Assembly (NCBI GenBank): GCA_028716385.1
Contig: JAQUPX010000002.1
Coordinates: forward strand, 104,656 to 168,655
From: a bacterium
Lineage (GTDB): Bacteria; Hydrothermota; UBA3073; JACQXS01; JAQTXJ01
Length of the DNA stretch: 64,000 bases
Direction of reading: 5' to 3'
Position 1 is the stretch's first letter. Every line of letters begins with the position of its first letter. Of this stretch, positions 1 to 9,600 are shown piece by piece. The translations under genes were made by a program, and so were the position numbers. Below the pieces are notes generated by a model. It had not been told where the DNA came from. It saw only the letters and a program-made list of their open reading frames with translations, and searched no databases.

Positions 1-762
1 ATTGAAATACCCAGTCTTAGAGAATTAGGGTTGCCGGTAACTGTAGATTCATTGGTTCAGAAAAATCGTGGGCTTGTTCTTGTGTCAGGGCCTACAGGCT
101 CGGGTAAATCTACGACGCTTGCTGCAATGATTGACAAAATAAATATGGAAAAACCTTGTCACATCATTACGATAGAAGACCCGATTGAATACATTCATCG
201 ACATAAAACTGCATTAATCCAACAGCGAGAAGTCGGTCACGATACCCTATCTTTTGCCAATGCATTGAAATACGCTCTCCGACAGGATCCGGACGTCATA
301 TTAGTCGGTGAAATGAGAGATCTGGAAACCATATCTGCGGCACTTACGGCTGCCGAAACGGGGCATCTTGTTTTTTCTACTTTACATACGGATTCCGCTA
401 CAGAGTCAATAAATAGGATTATAGACGTATTTCCTCCGCATCAACAGCAACAGGTGAGATCTCAGATTTCCCTCACTTTAGAAGGAGTATTAGTCCAGAG
501 ATTATTGCCTCGTGCCTCGGGAAAAGGTTTGGTTCTGGCTCTTGAAGTGATGACAACGACCCCTGCGATAAGATCTATTATAAGGGACAACAGGGTTCAT
601 GAAATTTATGGAACAATGCAGACATCTCAGAAATTTGGAATGCAGACAATGAATATGTCTCTATATGCTTTAGTAAAGAGAGGGCTTATATCTTGGTCAA
701 CTGCGCTTTTAATTTCTGCTCACCCTGAAGAATTACAAAGAATGAAAGATAAAGGGGAATAA
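1..762 (+). CDS. pilT: Type IV pilus retraction ATPase PilT (5' partial)
   Basis: This is a hexameric ATPase of the PilT/GspE superfamily that powers pilus retraction at the inner membrane. The reading frame is open to base 1, so the N-terminal domain lies outside the window; the TTG at 31 is an internal codon. Visible motifs are Walker A GPTGSGKSTT (about bases 88-117), the Asp box ITIEDPIEY, Walker B DPDVILVGEMRD, the His box GHLVFSTLHT, and a C-terminal AIRSIIRDNRVHEI segment that matches the AIRNLIRE-type motif typical of PilT rather than PilB. It is followed after 3 nt by pilC and then by two-component genes, as in pil operons. Function is secure; only the start is missing. Confidence 0.93.
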   Translation: MEIPSLRELGLPVTVDSLVQKNRGLVLVSGPTGSGKSTTLAAMIDKINMEKPCHIITIEDPIEYIHRHKTALIQQREVGHDTLSFANALKYALRQDPDVILVGEMRDLETISAALTAAETGHLVFSTLHTDSATESINRIIDVFPPHQQQQVRSQISLTLEGVLVQRLLPRASGKGLVLALEVMTTTPAIRSIIRDNRVHEIYGTMQTSQKFGMQTMNMSLYALVKRGLISWSTALLISAHPEELQRMKDKGE

Positions 763-765
763 AAA

Positions 766-1833
766 ATGGCTACGACATTTAAATTTAAAATACCCCAAAG
801 AGTTGGTTCAAAAAACGTTATGGTTTTTACGAGACAGTTTGCCGTTATGGTTAAAGCAGGTGTGCCAATTGTCAGATGTCTTGAAATCCTTTCCGAACAG
901 ACTCCCAGTAAATTATTTAAGCAAATGATTAAAACGATAACTCATGATGTAGAAAGTGGAAGCACTCTGTCAGAAGCGATGGGAAAACACAAACCCCCTT
1001 TCGATTCTTTATATATATCAATGGTAAAAGCCGGTGAAGCCGGAGGTGTCCTCGATAAGACTCTTTTAAGAGTTGCAGATCATCTTGAAAAAAATGAATC
1101 CTTAAAAGGTAAAATAAAAGGTGCATGCACTTACCCGGCGGTTATTTTTATAGTTGCAATCGGCGCATCCGTTTTTATGCTGACCGCGATAATTCCGACT
1201 TTTGCCCAACTATTTGCCGGTTCCGGAGCCGAATTGCCGGCTATAACAAGAGCAGTTATCGGATTGTCTAATTTTCTTAAAAAATATTGGATTCTTATAA
1301 TACTCGTAGTCGTTGGCATTATAGTTGCGATTAATCTTTATTCAAAAACCAAACAAGGAAGATATAGAATCGATGCATTTATCCTGAATATGCTTTTATT
1401 TGGTCCGCTTATTCTTAAAGCAGCTATAGCGAGATTCTCAAGAACTTTATCTACACTCACTTCTTCAGGCGTGCCCGTTCTTGCCGGACTTGAAATAACT
1501 GCTACTACGGCAGGAAATATGGTTATTGAAAGGGCAGTTCTTAAAGCGAGACAAAGCATATCGGAAGGAAAGACTATTTATGAACCGCTTCGAGAAAGTA
1601 AGATTTTTCCTCCTCTCGTAACGGACCTTATAAGAGTTGGTGAAGAAAGTGGAAACATTGCCGAAATGTTGGAGAAAGTTGCAGACTTCTACGATGATGA
1701 AGTAGATACCGCAGTTGCGACGCTTACTTCTTTGATAGAACCTATTACGATAATTTTCCTCGGAGGCATCGTAGGCGTGCTTCTTATGGCTATGTATATG
1801 CCAATGTTCCAGCTTGCTTCGGTTGTAAAGTGA
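766..1833 (+). CDS. pilC: Type IV pilus inner-membrane platform protein PilC
   Basis: This is the polytopic platform protein (GspF/PilC family) that couples the PilB/PilT ATPases to pilin assembly. At 355 aa it is slightly short of the usual 400. Two GspF domains are visible: the first (about residues 20-145) begins FTRQFAVMVKAGVPIVRCL, and the second (about 220-345) begins FSRTLSTLTSSGVPVLAGL. Three hydrophobic segments sit near residues 122-152, 173-192 and 320-348. It starts 3 nt after pilT, and its stop overlaps the GTG start of the downstream kinase by 4 nt, so the three genes are probably one transcript. Confidence is high from domain pattern and context. Confidence 0.93.
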   Translation: MATTFKFKIPQRVGSKNVMVFTRQFAVMVKAGVPIVRCLEILSEQTPSKLFKQMIKTITHDVESGSTLSEAMGKHKPPFDSLYISMVKAGEAGGVLDKTLLRVADHLEKNESLKGKIKGACTYPAVIFIVAIGASVFMLTAIIPTFAQLFAGSGAELPAITRAVIGLSNFLKKYWILIILVVVGIIVAINLYSKTKQGRYRIDAFILNMLLFGPLILKAAIARFSRTLSTLTSSGVPVLAGLEITATTAGNMVIERAVLKARQSISEGKTIYEPLRESKIFPPLVTDLIRVGEESGNIAEMLEKVADFYDDEVDTAVATLTSLIEPITIIFLGGIVGVLLMAMYMPMFQLASVVK

Positions 1834-3404
1834 AAACCTCTTTTACGAACCAATTCAAATGGGTTGTCTTTTTTAGACTAATTACCGTTTCGGTCATAGG
1901 CGGCCTGGCTATTTTTTTTCGTAAAAAAGCCCTTGACTTCTCAGTCGGCCCACTCTGGATAATTATCGGGCTTTCTTATCTCCTTACGTTCCTTCACTGG
2001 ATATTCCTTAAAAAAGAAAAAAGTGCCCCTTTTATACTGTGGAGCAGTGTAATTATGGATGTTTTCATAGTTACTGCAATGATTCACTACACTGGTGGCA
2101 TAGAAAGCGGGTTCACTTTCTTATACTCTCTTCCGATTATTGCTGCAAGTATGTTTTTTTTCTTAAAAGGTGGGACTGTCATTGCCACACTTTGCTCTGC
2201 AGCTTATGGAGGATTGCTTTTAATGGAATTCAACAGAGCGCTTAACAGCGTCTTACTTTCGTCTCTAACGCACGACCCGGATGCATTATACCTGGATTTC
2301 TATGTCAAAACTATATTCTTTTACCTTTTGGCCGCTACTTCCGGTTATCTCGGCGAGAGATTCAGGCAAAAAAGTGAAGCTCTTGAACAGGTAAAACTGG
2401 ATACCGATACAATACTCCATAGCATATATTCGGGGCTTATTGCAATAGATTACGAGGGTAATTTGCTTTATAAAAATAGTAAAGTAGATAAAATAATTGG
2501 GTTTACCATAAAAAAGAATATAAAAGAAATCACCGAACTTAAAGACTGGAGTCACAAAATATTAACCGGCGAAATATCCCGGGGATTTCAGGAAATTACG
2601 TTGAACTTCAAAATACTCGGTATAAATATATACCCCCTGCAAACCACGGGAGGGCGTAAAAGAGGTATATTACTTATTATCCAGGACATTACCGAAACCA
2701 AGCTGACTGAAGAATTAGCCACAATTGGAAGATTTTCGGCAAACCTTGCTCACGAAGTCCGCAACCCCATATCTGCAATATTAGGTCCGTGTGAGTTACT
2801 GAAAGAAGATAAACTTAACGAACAGGAAAAACAAAAATTGGTAACTATCATTTCAGAACAATCCCAGCGACTTAATGACATAGTAACTAACTTTCTTGCT
2901 TTTGCAAAACCTATTAATGTAACTTACAAGTTGTCTGAAATCGGTAGTTTAATAAAAGAAACAATTCGGTTGATAGGTTTTTCCTCTATTGAACTCAAGC
3001 AGAAAAAAGAAATATGGGTTACCATTGACCCGGAACAAATGAAAATCGTGTTTTCAAACCTTATTCTTAACGCTATTGATGCAATTAACTCAAACGATAA
3101 ACCTACCCAAAAAATTGAAATAGAAGTCCTCTCAAGCGGGGATGCTTATTCTTTATTCGGGGAACAAAAGGTTGTTTCTAAAGAAGAAGTAGTTATAAAC
3201 TTTAGGGACAATGGAATAGGGTTACCCGAAGACCAGTTAAAAAGAATTTTTACTCCTTTTTACACGACAAAACCCGCAGGTGTAGGACTTGGACTGTCAA
3301 TCGTATCAAGGATAATAGAAAACCACAAAGGGAAAATAGAACTCAAAAGTAAACTAAACGAAGGCACAGTTTTCTCCGTTACTCTCCCTCTCCCCTCTGC
3401 TTAA
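1830..3404 (+). CDS. PilS-like membrane sensor histidine kinase
   Basis: This 524-aa sensor kinase has about six N-terminal membrane helices (residues 8-180), a PAS-like segment (about 195-280, LHSIYSGLIAIDYEGNLLY) and a kinase core. The phospho-accepting H is residue 308 in LAHEVRNPISAIL. The N box is NLILNAIDAIN, and the G boxes are DNGIGLPEDQL and GVGLGLSIVSRI. Domain order and position match PilS, which senses pilin level in the membrane and phosphorylates PilR. The GTG start overlaps the pilC stop (GTGA), implying translational coupling. The cognate regulator probably follows after a 229-nt gap. What it senses cannot be read from sequence. Confidence 0.85.
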   Translation: MKTSFTNQFKWVVFFRLITVSVIGGLAIFFRKKALDFSVGPLWIIIGLSYLLTFLHWIFLKKEKSAPFILWSSVIMDVFIVTAMIHYTGGIESGFTFLYSLPIIAASMFFFLKGGTVIATLCSAAYGGLLLMEFNRALNSVLLSSLTHDPDALYLDFYVKTIFFYLLAATSGYLGERFRQKSEALEQVKLDTDTILHSIYSGLIAIDYEGNLLYKNSKVDKIIGFTIKKNIKEITELKDWSHKILTGEISRGFQEITLNFKILGINIYPLQTTGGRKRGILLIIQDITETKLTEELATIGRFSANLAHEVRNPISAILGPCELLKEDKLNEQEKQKLVTIISEQSQRLNDIVTNFLAFAKPINVTYKLSEIGSLIKETIRLIGFSSIELKQKKEIWVTIDPEQMKIVFSNLILNAIDAINSNDKPTQKIEIEVLSSGDAYSLFGEQKVVSKEEVVINFRDNGIGLPEDQLKRIFTPFYTTKPAGVGLGLSIVSRIIENHKGKIELKSKLNEGTVFSVTLPLPSA

Positions 3405-3486
3405 CTTTCTTTGCTTTCGCTACTAAACTTACCCTACTATTTTTTCTCTGCGCACTCTGTTTTTTCTCTCTGTGTTCTCTGCGTTC

Positions 3487-3537
3487 TTGGAGTTTGCGAC
3501 ATAGGAGCATTACTCTAAGTTATCCTGCTTTGCTGGG
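3487..3537. repeat. Double-hairpin dispersed repeat, copy 1
   Basis: TTGGAGTTTGCGAC...GAGCATTACTCTAA is followed by a CCTGC-TTT-GCTGGG hairpin. It is nearly the same as 46849-46899 and related to 11206-11256. Confidence 0.75.
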
Positions 3538-3595
3538 CTCTGCGGTGAAAATTCTCTTAGCTATTTTAATCGTTACCCTATTCTCTATAATTTAA

Positions 3596-3624
3596 TTGAC
3601 AACCTCCTATTTTCCTGTTAACTG
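3596..3624 (+). promoter_or_regulatory. Candidate promoter for the sigma54 regulator gene
   Basis: TTGACA at 3596-3601 is followed 17 nt later by a weak TAACTG (3619-3624), or 16 nt later by TTAACT. The ATG is at 3634, so the transcript would begin almost at the start codon. No Shine-Dalgarno sequence is present. The -10 box is poor. Confidence 0.4.
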
Positions 3625-3633
3625 TGAACTAAT

Positions 3634-5076
3634 ATGTCACGCATTCTTGTTATAGATGACGATAAAGGAGTATGCGATTTTTTTGAGTTATTCCTTAATA
3701 AAGAAGGTCACGAAGTCAAAACCATCCAATTACCCTCACTCGCAATGTCTGCCCTGCAAAGCTGGACACCCGAAATAGTTTTTCTTGACCAGCGAATGCC
3801 GGAAATGGATGGCTTAACATTACTTCCAGACATAAAAAAAGCATCCCCATCTACCATTGTCATTTTTATTACCGCATTTGCTTCCGTTGAATCAGCTGTA
3901 GATGCCATACGAAAAGGTGCTTTTGACTATATTACCAAACCATTCAAAATTGATGAAATAAGACTTGTTTTGAAAAGAGCCATCGAAACTTATACACTCC
4001 GAGAAGAAAATATTACCCTCAAAAAAACTTTAGAACAAGTAACTTCTTATTCACTAATCGGAGAATCAAAAATCTTTATGGATATCCTCGAACTTGTTCA
4101 TAAAGTAGCCAATACGGATTCAACTATCCTTCTGTCCGGGGAATCCGGTACAGGCAAAGAACTTATCGCAAGAGAAATTCATAATGTATCTTTAAGAAAG
4201 AACAATCCTTTTATTCCTATAAATTGCGGAGCATTATCGGAAAGTCTCCTTGAATCAGAACTTTTTGGTTATGTAAAAGGCGCTTTTACAGGTGCCGTAA
4301 AAGACAAAATCGGACTATTTCAGGCAAGCGATAAAGGAACGTTGTTTTTAGATGAAATTACATCTGCAACTCCTAAAATCCAGGTCGAATTGCTTCGAGT
4401 TATAGAATCCAAAGAAGTCACACGCGTGGGTTCTACCGGAACTATTCCGGTAGATGTAAGATTGATTCTTGCTACAAACCAGAAATTGGAACAGCTCGTC
4501 AAAGAAGGTAAATTCCGTGAAGATTTGTATTACAGGATAAATGTAATACCTGTGAACCTTCCATCTTTAAGGGAACGCAAAGAAGACATCCCCTTACTGG
4601 TAGAGTATTTTCTAAATAAATATTCTACCAAACATAGACTCGGCGTCAAAAAGATGCACTCCGATACAATGAAATTGCTGGATAATTATAACTGGCCCGG
4701 CAATATAAGAGAACTGGAAAATGTAATAGAAAGAGCCGTAATTCTGGAAAAATCCGACATAATACTGCCCGATAGCCTGCCCGATAAAATAAAACAAACA
4801 ACTATGATAGCCCAAACACTATCTTCTAATTACCGTCCGTCTTCCGAAAAGTATGTTCAGGAAGATTTGCATAAAACAGAAGGCTTTATCTCCAAAGAAC
4901 AGCAAATACTTGATTACCTGAAAGAGAATTCAAAGATTACTAGTAACACCTGTAGTGAAATGCTTAAAGTATCACCCCGTATGGCGCGAAACTATCTGCA
5001 GGGGCTTCTTGATAAAAAACTAATTCTCCAGCAAGGCACAGCAAAGAAGAACACTTACTACACTCTCGCATCATAA
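3634..5076 (+). CDS. Sigma54-dependent response regulator (PilR/NtrC type) with atypical C-terminal wing-helix-like domain
   Basis: This 480-aa regulator has a receiver domain (1-120; phospho-acceptor D52 in FLDQRMPEMDG) and an AAA+ sigma54-interaction domain (about 140-370). Walker A GESGTGK is at 169-175, the sigma54-contacting GAFTGA loop at 216-221, and the arginine-finger/sensor region NWPGNIRELEN follows. It should activate RNA polymerase-sigma54 when phosphorylated by the upstream PilS-like kinase. The C-terminus is odd. Instead of the Fis-type helix-turn-helix usual in NtrC/PilR, residues about 415-480 (EQQILDYLKENSKITSNTCSEM, quoted in part, then SPRMARNYLQGLLDKKLI) look like a winged helix with a final beta-wing (TYYTLAS). 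The target genes are unknown; pilin control is inferred from position. Confidence 0.87.
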   Translation: MSRILVIDDDKGVCDFFELFLNKEGHEVKTIQLPSLAMSALQSWTPEIVFLDQRMPEMDGLTLLPDIKKASPSTIVIFITAFASVESAVDAIRKGAFDYITKPFKIDEIRLVLKRAIETYTLREENITLKKTLEQVTSYSLIGESKIFMDILELVHKVANTDSTILLSGESGTGKELIAREIHNVSLRKNNPFIPINCGALSESLLESELFGYVKGAFTGAVKDKIGLFQASDKGTLFLDEITSATPKIQVELLRVIESKEVTRVGSTGTIPVDVRLILATNQKLEQLVKEGKFREDLYYRINVIPVNLPSLRERKEDIPLLVEYFLNKYSTKHRLGVKKMHSDTMKLLDNYNWPGNIRELENVIERAVILEKSDIILPDSLPDKIKQTTMIAQTLSSNYRPSSEKYVQEDLHKTEGFISKEQQILDYLKENSKITSNTCSEMLKVSPRMARNYLQGLLDKKLILQQGTAKKNTYYTLAS

Positions 5077-5133
5077 TTAACACCCCTTTCTGCCTTTGAA
5101 ACATTCTATCCTATTTAACCTATCCCTTTTTTT

Positions 5134-5155
5134 GTAGGGACATGTGGATATGTCC
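5134..5155. repeat. GTAGG-capped hairpin
   Basis: GTAGGGACAT-GTGGAT-ATGTCCT forms a 6-7 bp stem and lies 3' of the regulator gene. It belongs to the same family as 5747, 36279, 45636, 49640, 53815, 59505, 59577 and 60616. Confidence 0.6.
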
Positions 5156-5290
5156 TGATATAATTCCTATGCCTGTTCCAAATTGGATAGATAGAAGCGT
5201 TCATACCTATTTATCTTATTGATTATTTTTTGAAGGAATGATTCGAAAAATTTCTTGCAAAAACAGAAAATAAATATATTCATATCAAAT

Positions 5291-5740
5291 ATGAAAAAAG
5301 AACTTATAGCTCCCTGCGGGATGAATTGCGCTGTTTGTAGCGCTTACCTTGCCTTAAAATACGACCTCAAAAGCATAGGAATAATGAGGTCTTATTGTGA
5401 AGGATGCCGTCCCCGGGGTAAAAAATGCGCTTTTGTTTTCAAAAAATGTAAATTGCTTATGCATAACAAAATACAGTTTTGTTACGAGTGCCCGGATTTC
5501 CCTTGCAAAAGCCTAAAACACCTTGATAAAAGGTACCGGACTTTTTACAGGACAAGCTTTATAGAGAACCTTGAACTCATAAAAAAGAAAGGGATAATGG
5601 AATTTCTAAAAACACAACAGAAAAAATGGCAGTGCCCGAAATGCGGAGAACTAATTTGCTGCCATAATGGACTATGCTTTAATTGCGATTTGGAGAAATT
5701 AAAAGACAAGAAAAAACACCGATACAGGTGGGAAGATTAA
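5291..5740 (+). CDS. DUF3795-type cysteine-rich protein
   Basis: This is a small (149 aa) cysteine-rich protein of the DUF3795 type; the family is widespread in anaerobes and its function is not known to me. Four cysteine clusters are visible: APCGMNCAVCSAY at the N-terminus, YCEGCRPRGKKC, CYECPDFPCKSL, and a C-terminal CPKCGELICCHNGLCFNC ribbon. These suggest metal or Fe-S binding. I chose the ATG at 5291 rather than the TTG at 5255, because family members begin just before the APCGMNC motif and the upstream 12 codons show no conserved character. No Shine-Dalgarno sequence is evident. The gene stands alone between two short intergenic stretches that contain hairpins. Confidence 0.75.
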   Translation: MKKELIAPCGMNCAVCSAYLALKYDLKSIGIMRSYCEGCRPRGKKCAFVFKKCKLLMHNKIQFCYECPDFPCKSLKHLDKRYRTFYRTSFIENLELIKKKGIMEFLKTQQKKWQCPKCGELICCHNGLCFNCDLEKLKDKKKHRYRWED

Positions 5741-5746
5741 AGTTTT

Positions 5747-5772
5747 GTAGGCACAAATTCAATTTGTGCTTT
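5747..5772. repeat. GTAGG-capped hairpin
   Basis: GTAGGCACAAATT-C-AATTTGTGC is a perfect 9-bp stem right after the DUF3795 stop codon. It is closely related to 49640-49661, where the stem has changed on both sides (GCACGAATT/AATTCGTG). Confidence 0.75.
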
Positions 5773-5852
5773 GGTTTGATTTTTCTTTTCCATTTGAATC
5801 TGCGAAATCTGCGTCCAAAATTTTCTATTTTATAATGAAAAACAAAAAATCA

Positions 5853-5880
5853 TTGACAGTATCGCCATATTAAGGATAAT
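5853..5880 (+). promoter_or_regulatory. Promoter of the DUF502 gene, probably leaderless
   Basis: TTGACA (5853-5858), a 16-nt spacer and GATAAT (5875-5880) lie 9 nt before the ATG at 5890. No Shine-Dalgarno sequence precedes the gene, so the mRNA probably starts at or next to the start codon. Confidence 0.55.
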
Positions 5881-5889
5881 TAACTCATT

Positions 5890-6513
5890 ATGAATATTAA
5901 AAAGAATATCTTTGCAGGATTAATGGCTTTGTTCCCGATAGGACTTACTGCTTTTGTTATATGGTTTGTAGTTAATAACTTCGGCGGAATATTTAAGATA
6001 ATCTTTCAAAAAATTCCAATATTCTCGACCTTACCGCCTTTTGTCCATTCATTGCTTGGATTTATAACTTTAGTAATCCTCGTTTATATCATAGGTCTTA
6101 TAACACGAAACTTTATAGGGAAAAAACTTCTTAGTACTGCGGAAAAAGTTATTACAAAAATTCCCGTTATCCAATCAATTTATAATGCAGGCCGTAAATT
6201 AACCGATGGAGTTTTTGTAGATAAATCCGCTTTTAAAAGTGTAGTCTTTGTTGAATTTCCACGCAAAGGTATGTACGCTATTGGCTTTAAGACAAGCAAA
6301 GAAGACTTCAAAATTGGTGACAGCCCCGATAACGTCAGCGTTTATGTCCCTATTCCGAATGGATTTTATCTTGCAGCCAATAAATCTGACCTGATTGAAA
6401 CTTCTCTGTCCGTAGATACAGCCTTACAAATAATCATTTCAGGCGGGATAATATCCCCTACAGGACAAATAGCTAAAGAAAATCCTCCCGAGAATACATC
6501 TTCTAAACCCTAA
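5890..6513 (+). CDS. DUF502 family inner-membrane protein
   Basis: This is a 207-aa DUF502 protein. Two membrane segments are clear: residues 7-30 (FAGLMALFPIGLTAFVIWFV) and about 55-78 (LLGFITLVILVYIIGLITRN). The soluble part then follows the family pattern, with PVIQSIYNAGRKLTDGVF, VVFVEFPRKGMYAIGFKT and YVPIPNGFYLAANKSDL. The family is conserved in bacteria and plants, and its biochemical role in bacteria is unclear to me. It is a single-gene unit with its own promoter and faces the convergent patatin gene. Confidence 0.85.
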   Translation: MNIKKNIFAGLMALFPIGLTAFVIWFVVNNFGGIFKIIFQKIPIFSTLPPFVHSLLGFITLVILVYIIGLITRNFIGKKLLSTAEKVITKIPVIQSIYNAGRKLTDGVFVDKSAFKSVVFVEFPRKGMYAIGFKTSKEDFKIGDSPDNVSVYVPIPNGFYLAANKSDLIETSLSVDTALQIIISGGIISPTGQIAKENPPENTSSKP

Positions 6514-6609
6514 AAAAATTCTGTTTTCAAAATCTGCGGCTATCTATAATCTTCTTTTATTTGTTTTTTTATATGCATTTATCCGTGTAAATCTGTGCAA
6601 AAGGAGTTT

Positions 6610-6649
6610 ACCCCGCTGTGTCGAAGATCTGCCGTAGGAGGAGCGGGGT
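6610..6649. repeat. Inverted repeat ACCCCGCT / AGCGGGGT
   Basis: Eight-bp arms enclose a 24-nt loop containing GCCGTAGGAGG. It lies between the convergent DUF502 and patatin genes. Similar words recur at 9850-9870 and 53730-53753. Confidence 0.6.
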
Positions 6650-6686
6650 GGCTAATTATTTTTTGGATATCTGTTCCGGGGTACCG

Positions 6687-9600
6687 TCAAAACCCGTAAA
6701 ACGTCACCGATACAAATGGTTCTGAAAGTTTATTATTCTTAAAAAGAAGCCCTGCCCCGGCGTTAAAATAACTTGTATCCAGATGCAAACCTACAACCGA
6801 ACTTTGTTTCGAGAATGTATGTTCATTAAATGAAAAAGCTCTCCATCCTTCTAACACATAATAAGATGTTTCAAAATGGACTTTTGCTTGCACTCCCAAT
6901 AAAGATATATTCAGAAAAGTAAACCGCGCTGAACCCCCTGTCATAAACATTATTCTTTCCGTAAGCTCATTTCTGCTGTATCCCGGGAAATATTCGGAAT
7001 CGAATAATTTCAACTGGTGACTTCCGGCAATATTAAGTCCCCCAAAATTATACCGTTCATAATCAGGTGTGTTTTCGGAATATTCCGTTGCTATAACCTG
7101 CCCAAGGAAAGTAAATTTTTTCATAGGCCGCCAGGGGCAGACCCCCATCATATTCACTCTGGTATGTAAAAAAGACTTGCCGTCTGATAAAAAATCTTTC
7201 CATTTCTTCAAATCCCCGTAAATTTTAAAATCAACGCTTCCTTTGCACCCGTATTCAGGAAAAATAATCCTGTCAAGGTTATCCCATTCAAATTCAACAG
7301 TTCCTTTCGTTTTCCATTCAAAAACCCTTTCCTCATATTTCCCGGCTTCTTCTATCCCGGGAGTAAGAATAAAATGTTTTCTGTACTGAATCGGCATTTC
7401 TATTTGCGCTCCTAACGTATGAAAACTATTCTCATACGAAGAATCAAATATCTCACCCCAGTATAAGTTTGCCTGGGGGAGGAACGAACGGCAAGCTTGG
7501 ATACCTAAATTTAATTGTTTTCCCATAAGAAGTTCTTCCGCTTGTTTTAAAGGATAATTAGAAGTCCAATTCAGATAAGGGGACCACTCTCCATATCCAA
7601 AGAATTTACTCCTTTTGGTTACTACCTCTGCAAAAAAAGTCGTTCCTTCATCATTCCAGAAAGTAAGAACGGGAATCCGCACAGTAGAAGTACTTCTTCT
7701 CTCTGCCGTTACAAATAAAGAATCTCCCCTGACGCCTTCAACCGCAATCGTTTTGAGAGAGAGAGTTTTATAGGCGGATGAAGTTACGCCTAGAACGTTT
7801 GATGGGTTTATCACTTCCAGCGAGTCAAACTCCTTTCTCAAAGCATCCCTTGCTTCAGGATTTCTGCAGGATATTATTATCCCCTTGAGATGAACGCCTT
7901 TCCCTATATAAACAAATACCGTATCCTTTTCCGGTGAACGTACGAAATTAACACTGTCAACCCTCAAACCAACAGTTCCATTATTTACCGAACTTCTTTC
8001 CACTAAATCTTTTATTTCATAAAAATTAATGCTCTTCTTTTTGTCATAAATTGTGTCTGTAAGTATCTTCTCTATTACTGAATTGTGAGGAAATTCAGGC
8101 ACTAGCTTAACGGTAACTCTATTCACCTCAGGCAAACAGTTTCTCTTTCCTTCAAGATAAAAAACTATTTTACAATATTGGATGGAATCCTTGATTGCTT
8201 CTGCCGAATCGTATTCCATTTTTGCGGTAATTTTCCCAAAGTCTCCGAGTTTATACATCCTTGCCATTGCATCACAAATATCGTTCTTTTCTATATAACT
8301 TCCTTTCCTTAATCTAATCGCTTTGAGAAGCTTCTTTTTCTTTCCCTCTCCCCCATTTAATTCAATAGAAGAAAGACAATAAATGTCGTTCTTAGACAGC
8401 CCTTCTTTTGTACATATATCCTCTTTTATGTGTTTAATTTGTTTTCCTGCCGTATTATATCCTGCCTCTACCATTTTATTTATTTTTTCCGAAGAGAAGT
8501 CAAACCCTCCTTCCACGTCTAAATCAATTTTGGCATCGGCGTTATTCCAACTGCTTTGCAGATAGTAATCTCGTGAAATATAGAAAACCTTAAATGCTAT
8601 ATCTACCATAGAAAAACCCGAAACTTCCTTATTGATTTCTTTTTTCCCTATTTTATAAGGATACACAGCTATAATGTAATCAAAAGACTTATCCCCATTT
8701 TTTATGGTATTTTTTGGCGCTCTGATAGAATCAAAAGGTATAAAAGCATCTACCGGAAGGTCATCAAGGACTCCTCCGTCTATATAAAGTTTATCCCCGA
8801 TTTTCATTGGTTCAAATACCATTGGATATGACCCGCTGGCACGGGCTGCCGTGGAAACTGTTCCCTTTCGCATTAACTCTATATTCCCGTCTTTTACGTT
8901 CATTAACAATGCCCCGAAAGGAATATCCAGATTGTCAAAATCAAACCCTGCTCTATAATCGGCAGCCAGAGATAACCCTCCAAATTTGTCCGTTAATTTT
9001 TGAGCCGTCCTGAACCCTGATATCTGGTTAAACCATTTATCGGGACGCGACCATCTTATGTCTAAATTTACTCTTGGTTCTTTAGGTTCTTCTTTTAATC
9101 TTTCCCACAATGGAAAACTCTCTCTTGACAGCTGGTCTGAAAACAAATCATCCCAGTTTATGGTTCTGGTAATTCGTTCAATGGAATCAGGCGAATACCC
9201 GCAGGAATAAAGTCCCCCGATAATCGCTCCTATGCTTGTGCCGGTAATTCCGTTTATAGGTATGTTATTCTCCTCCAGTATCTTCAATACCCCAATATGC
9301 GCCATTCCTCTAATCAATCCTCCTCCCAAAACCAACCCAACTTTAATGTTTTGGTGCAAGTCGGGAATATCTTCCCATTTGGCGCTTGTTTTTGTAGATT
9401 CTTCCGCCCATACTGGACTTTCGGTAGGAATTTGTTGTTCCCAGATACAAGAAGAATCCGATAAATTCTTATAAAATTTTAACCTGAAATAACAGGGCAA
9501 CTCATTTCTTATATCTTCCATTGCCTTATTATTCGTTTGTTTGTCATTCCCGCGAAAGTCAAAGACCTCGCTGTGGCGGTGGCGGGAATCCATCTTATCT

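Larger units (their letters stand above)
3405..3633. other. Intergenic spacer with quasi-repeats and a promoter
   Basis: The spacer holds strings built from CTCTGCG/CTGTG words, one copy of the double-hairpin repeat (3487-3537), and a TTGACA box just before the regulator gene. I see no small ORF with a ribosome binding site. Confidence 0.6.

Noticed and set aside
31..33. TTG as the start of pilT
   Set aside because: The frame is open to base 1 with conserved residues before it, so the gene is cut by the window rather than starting here.
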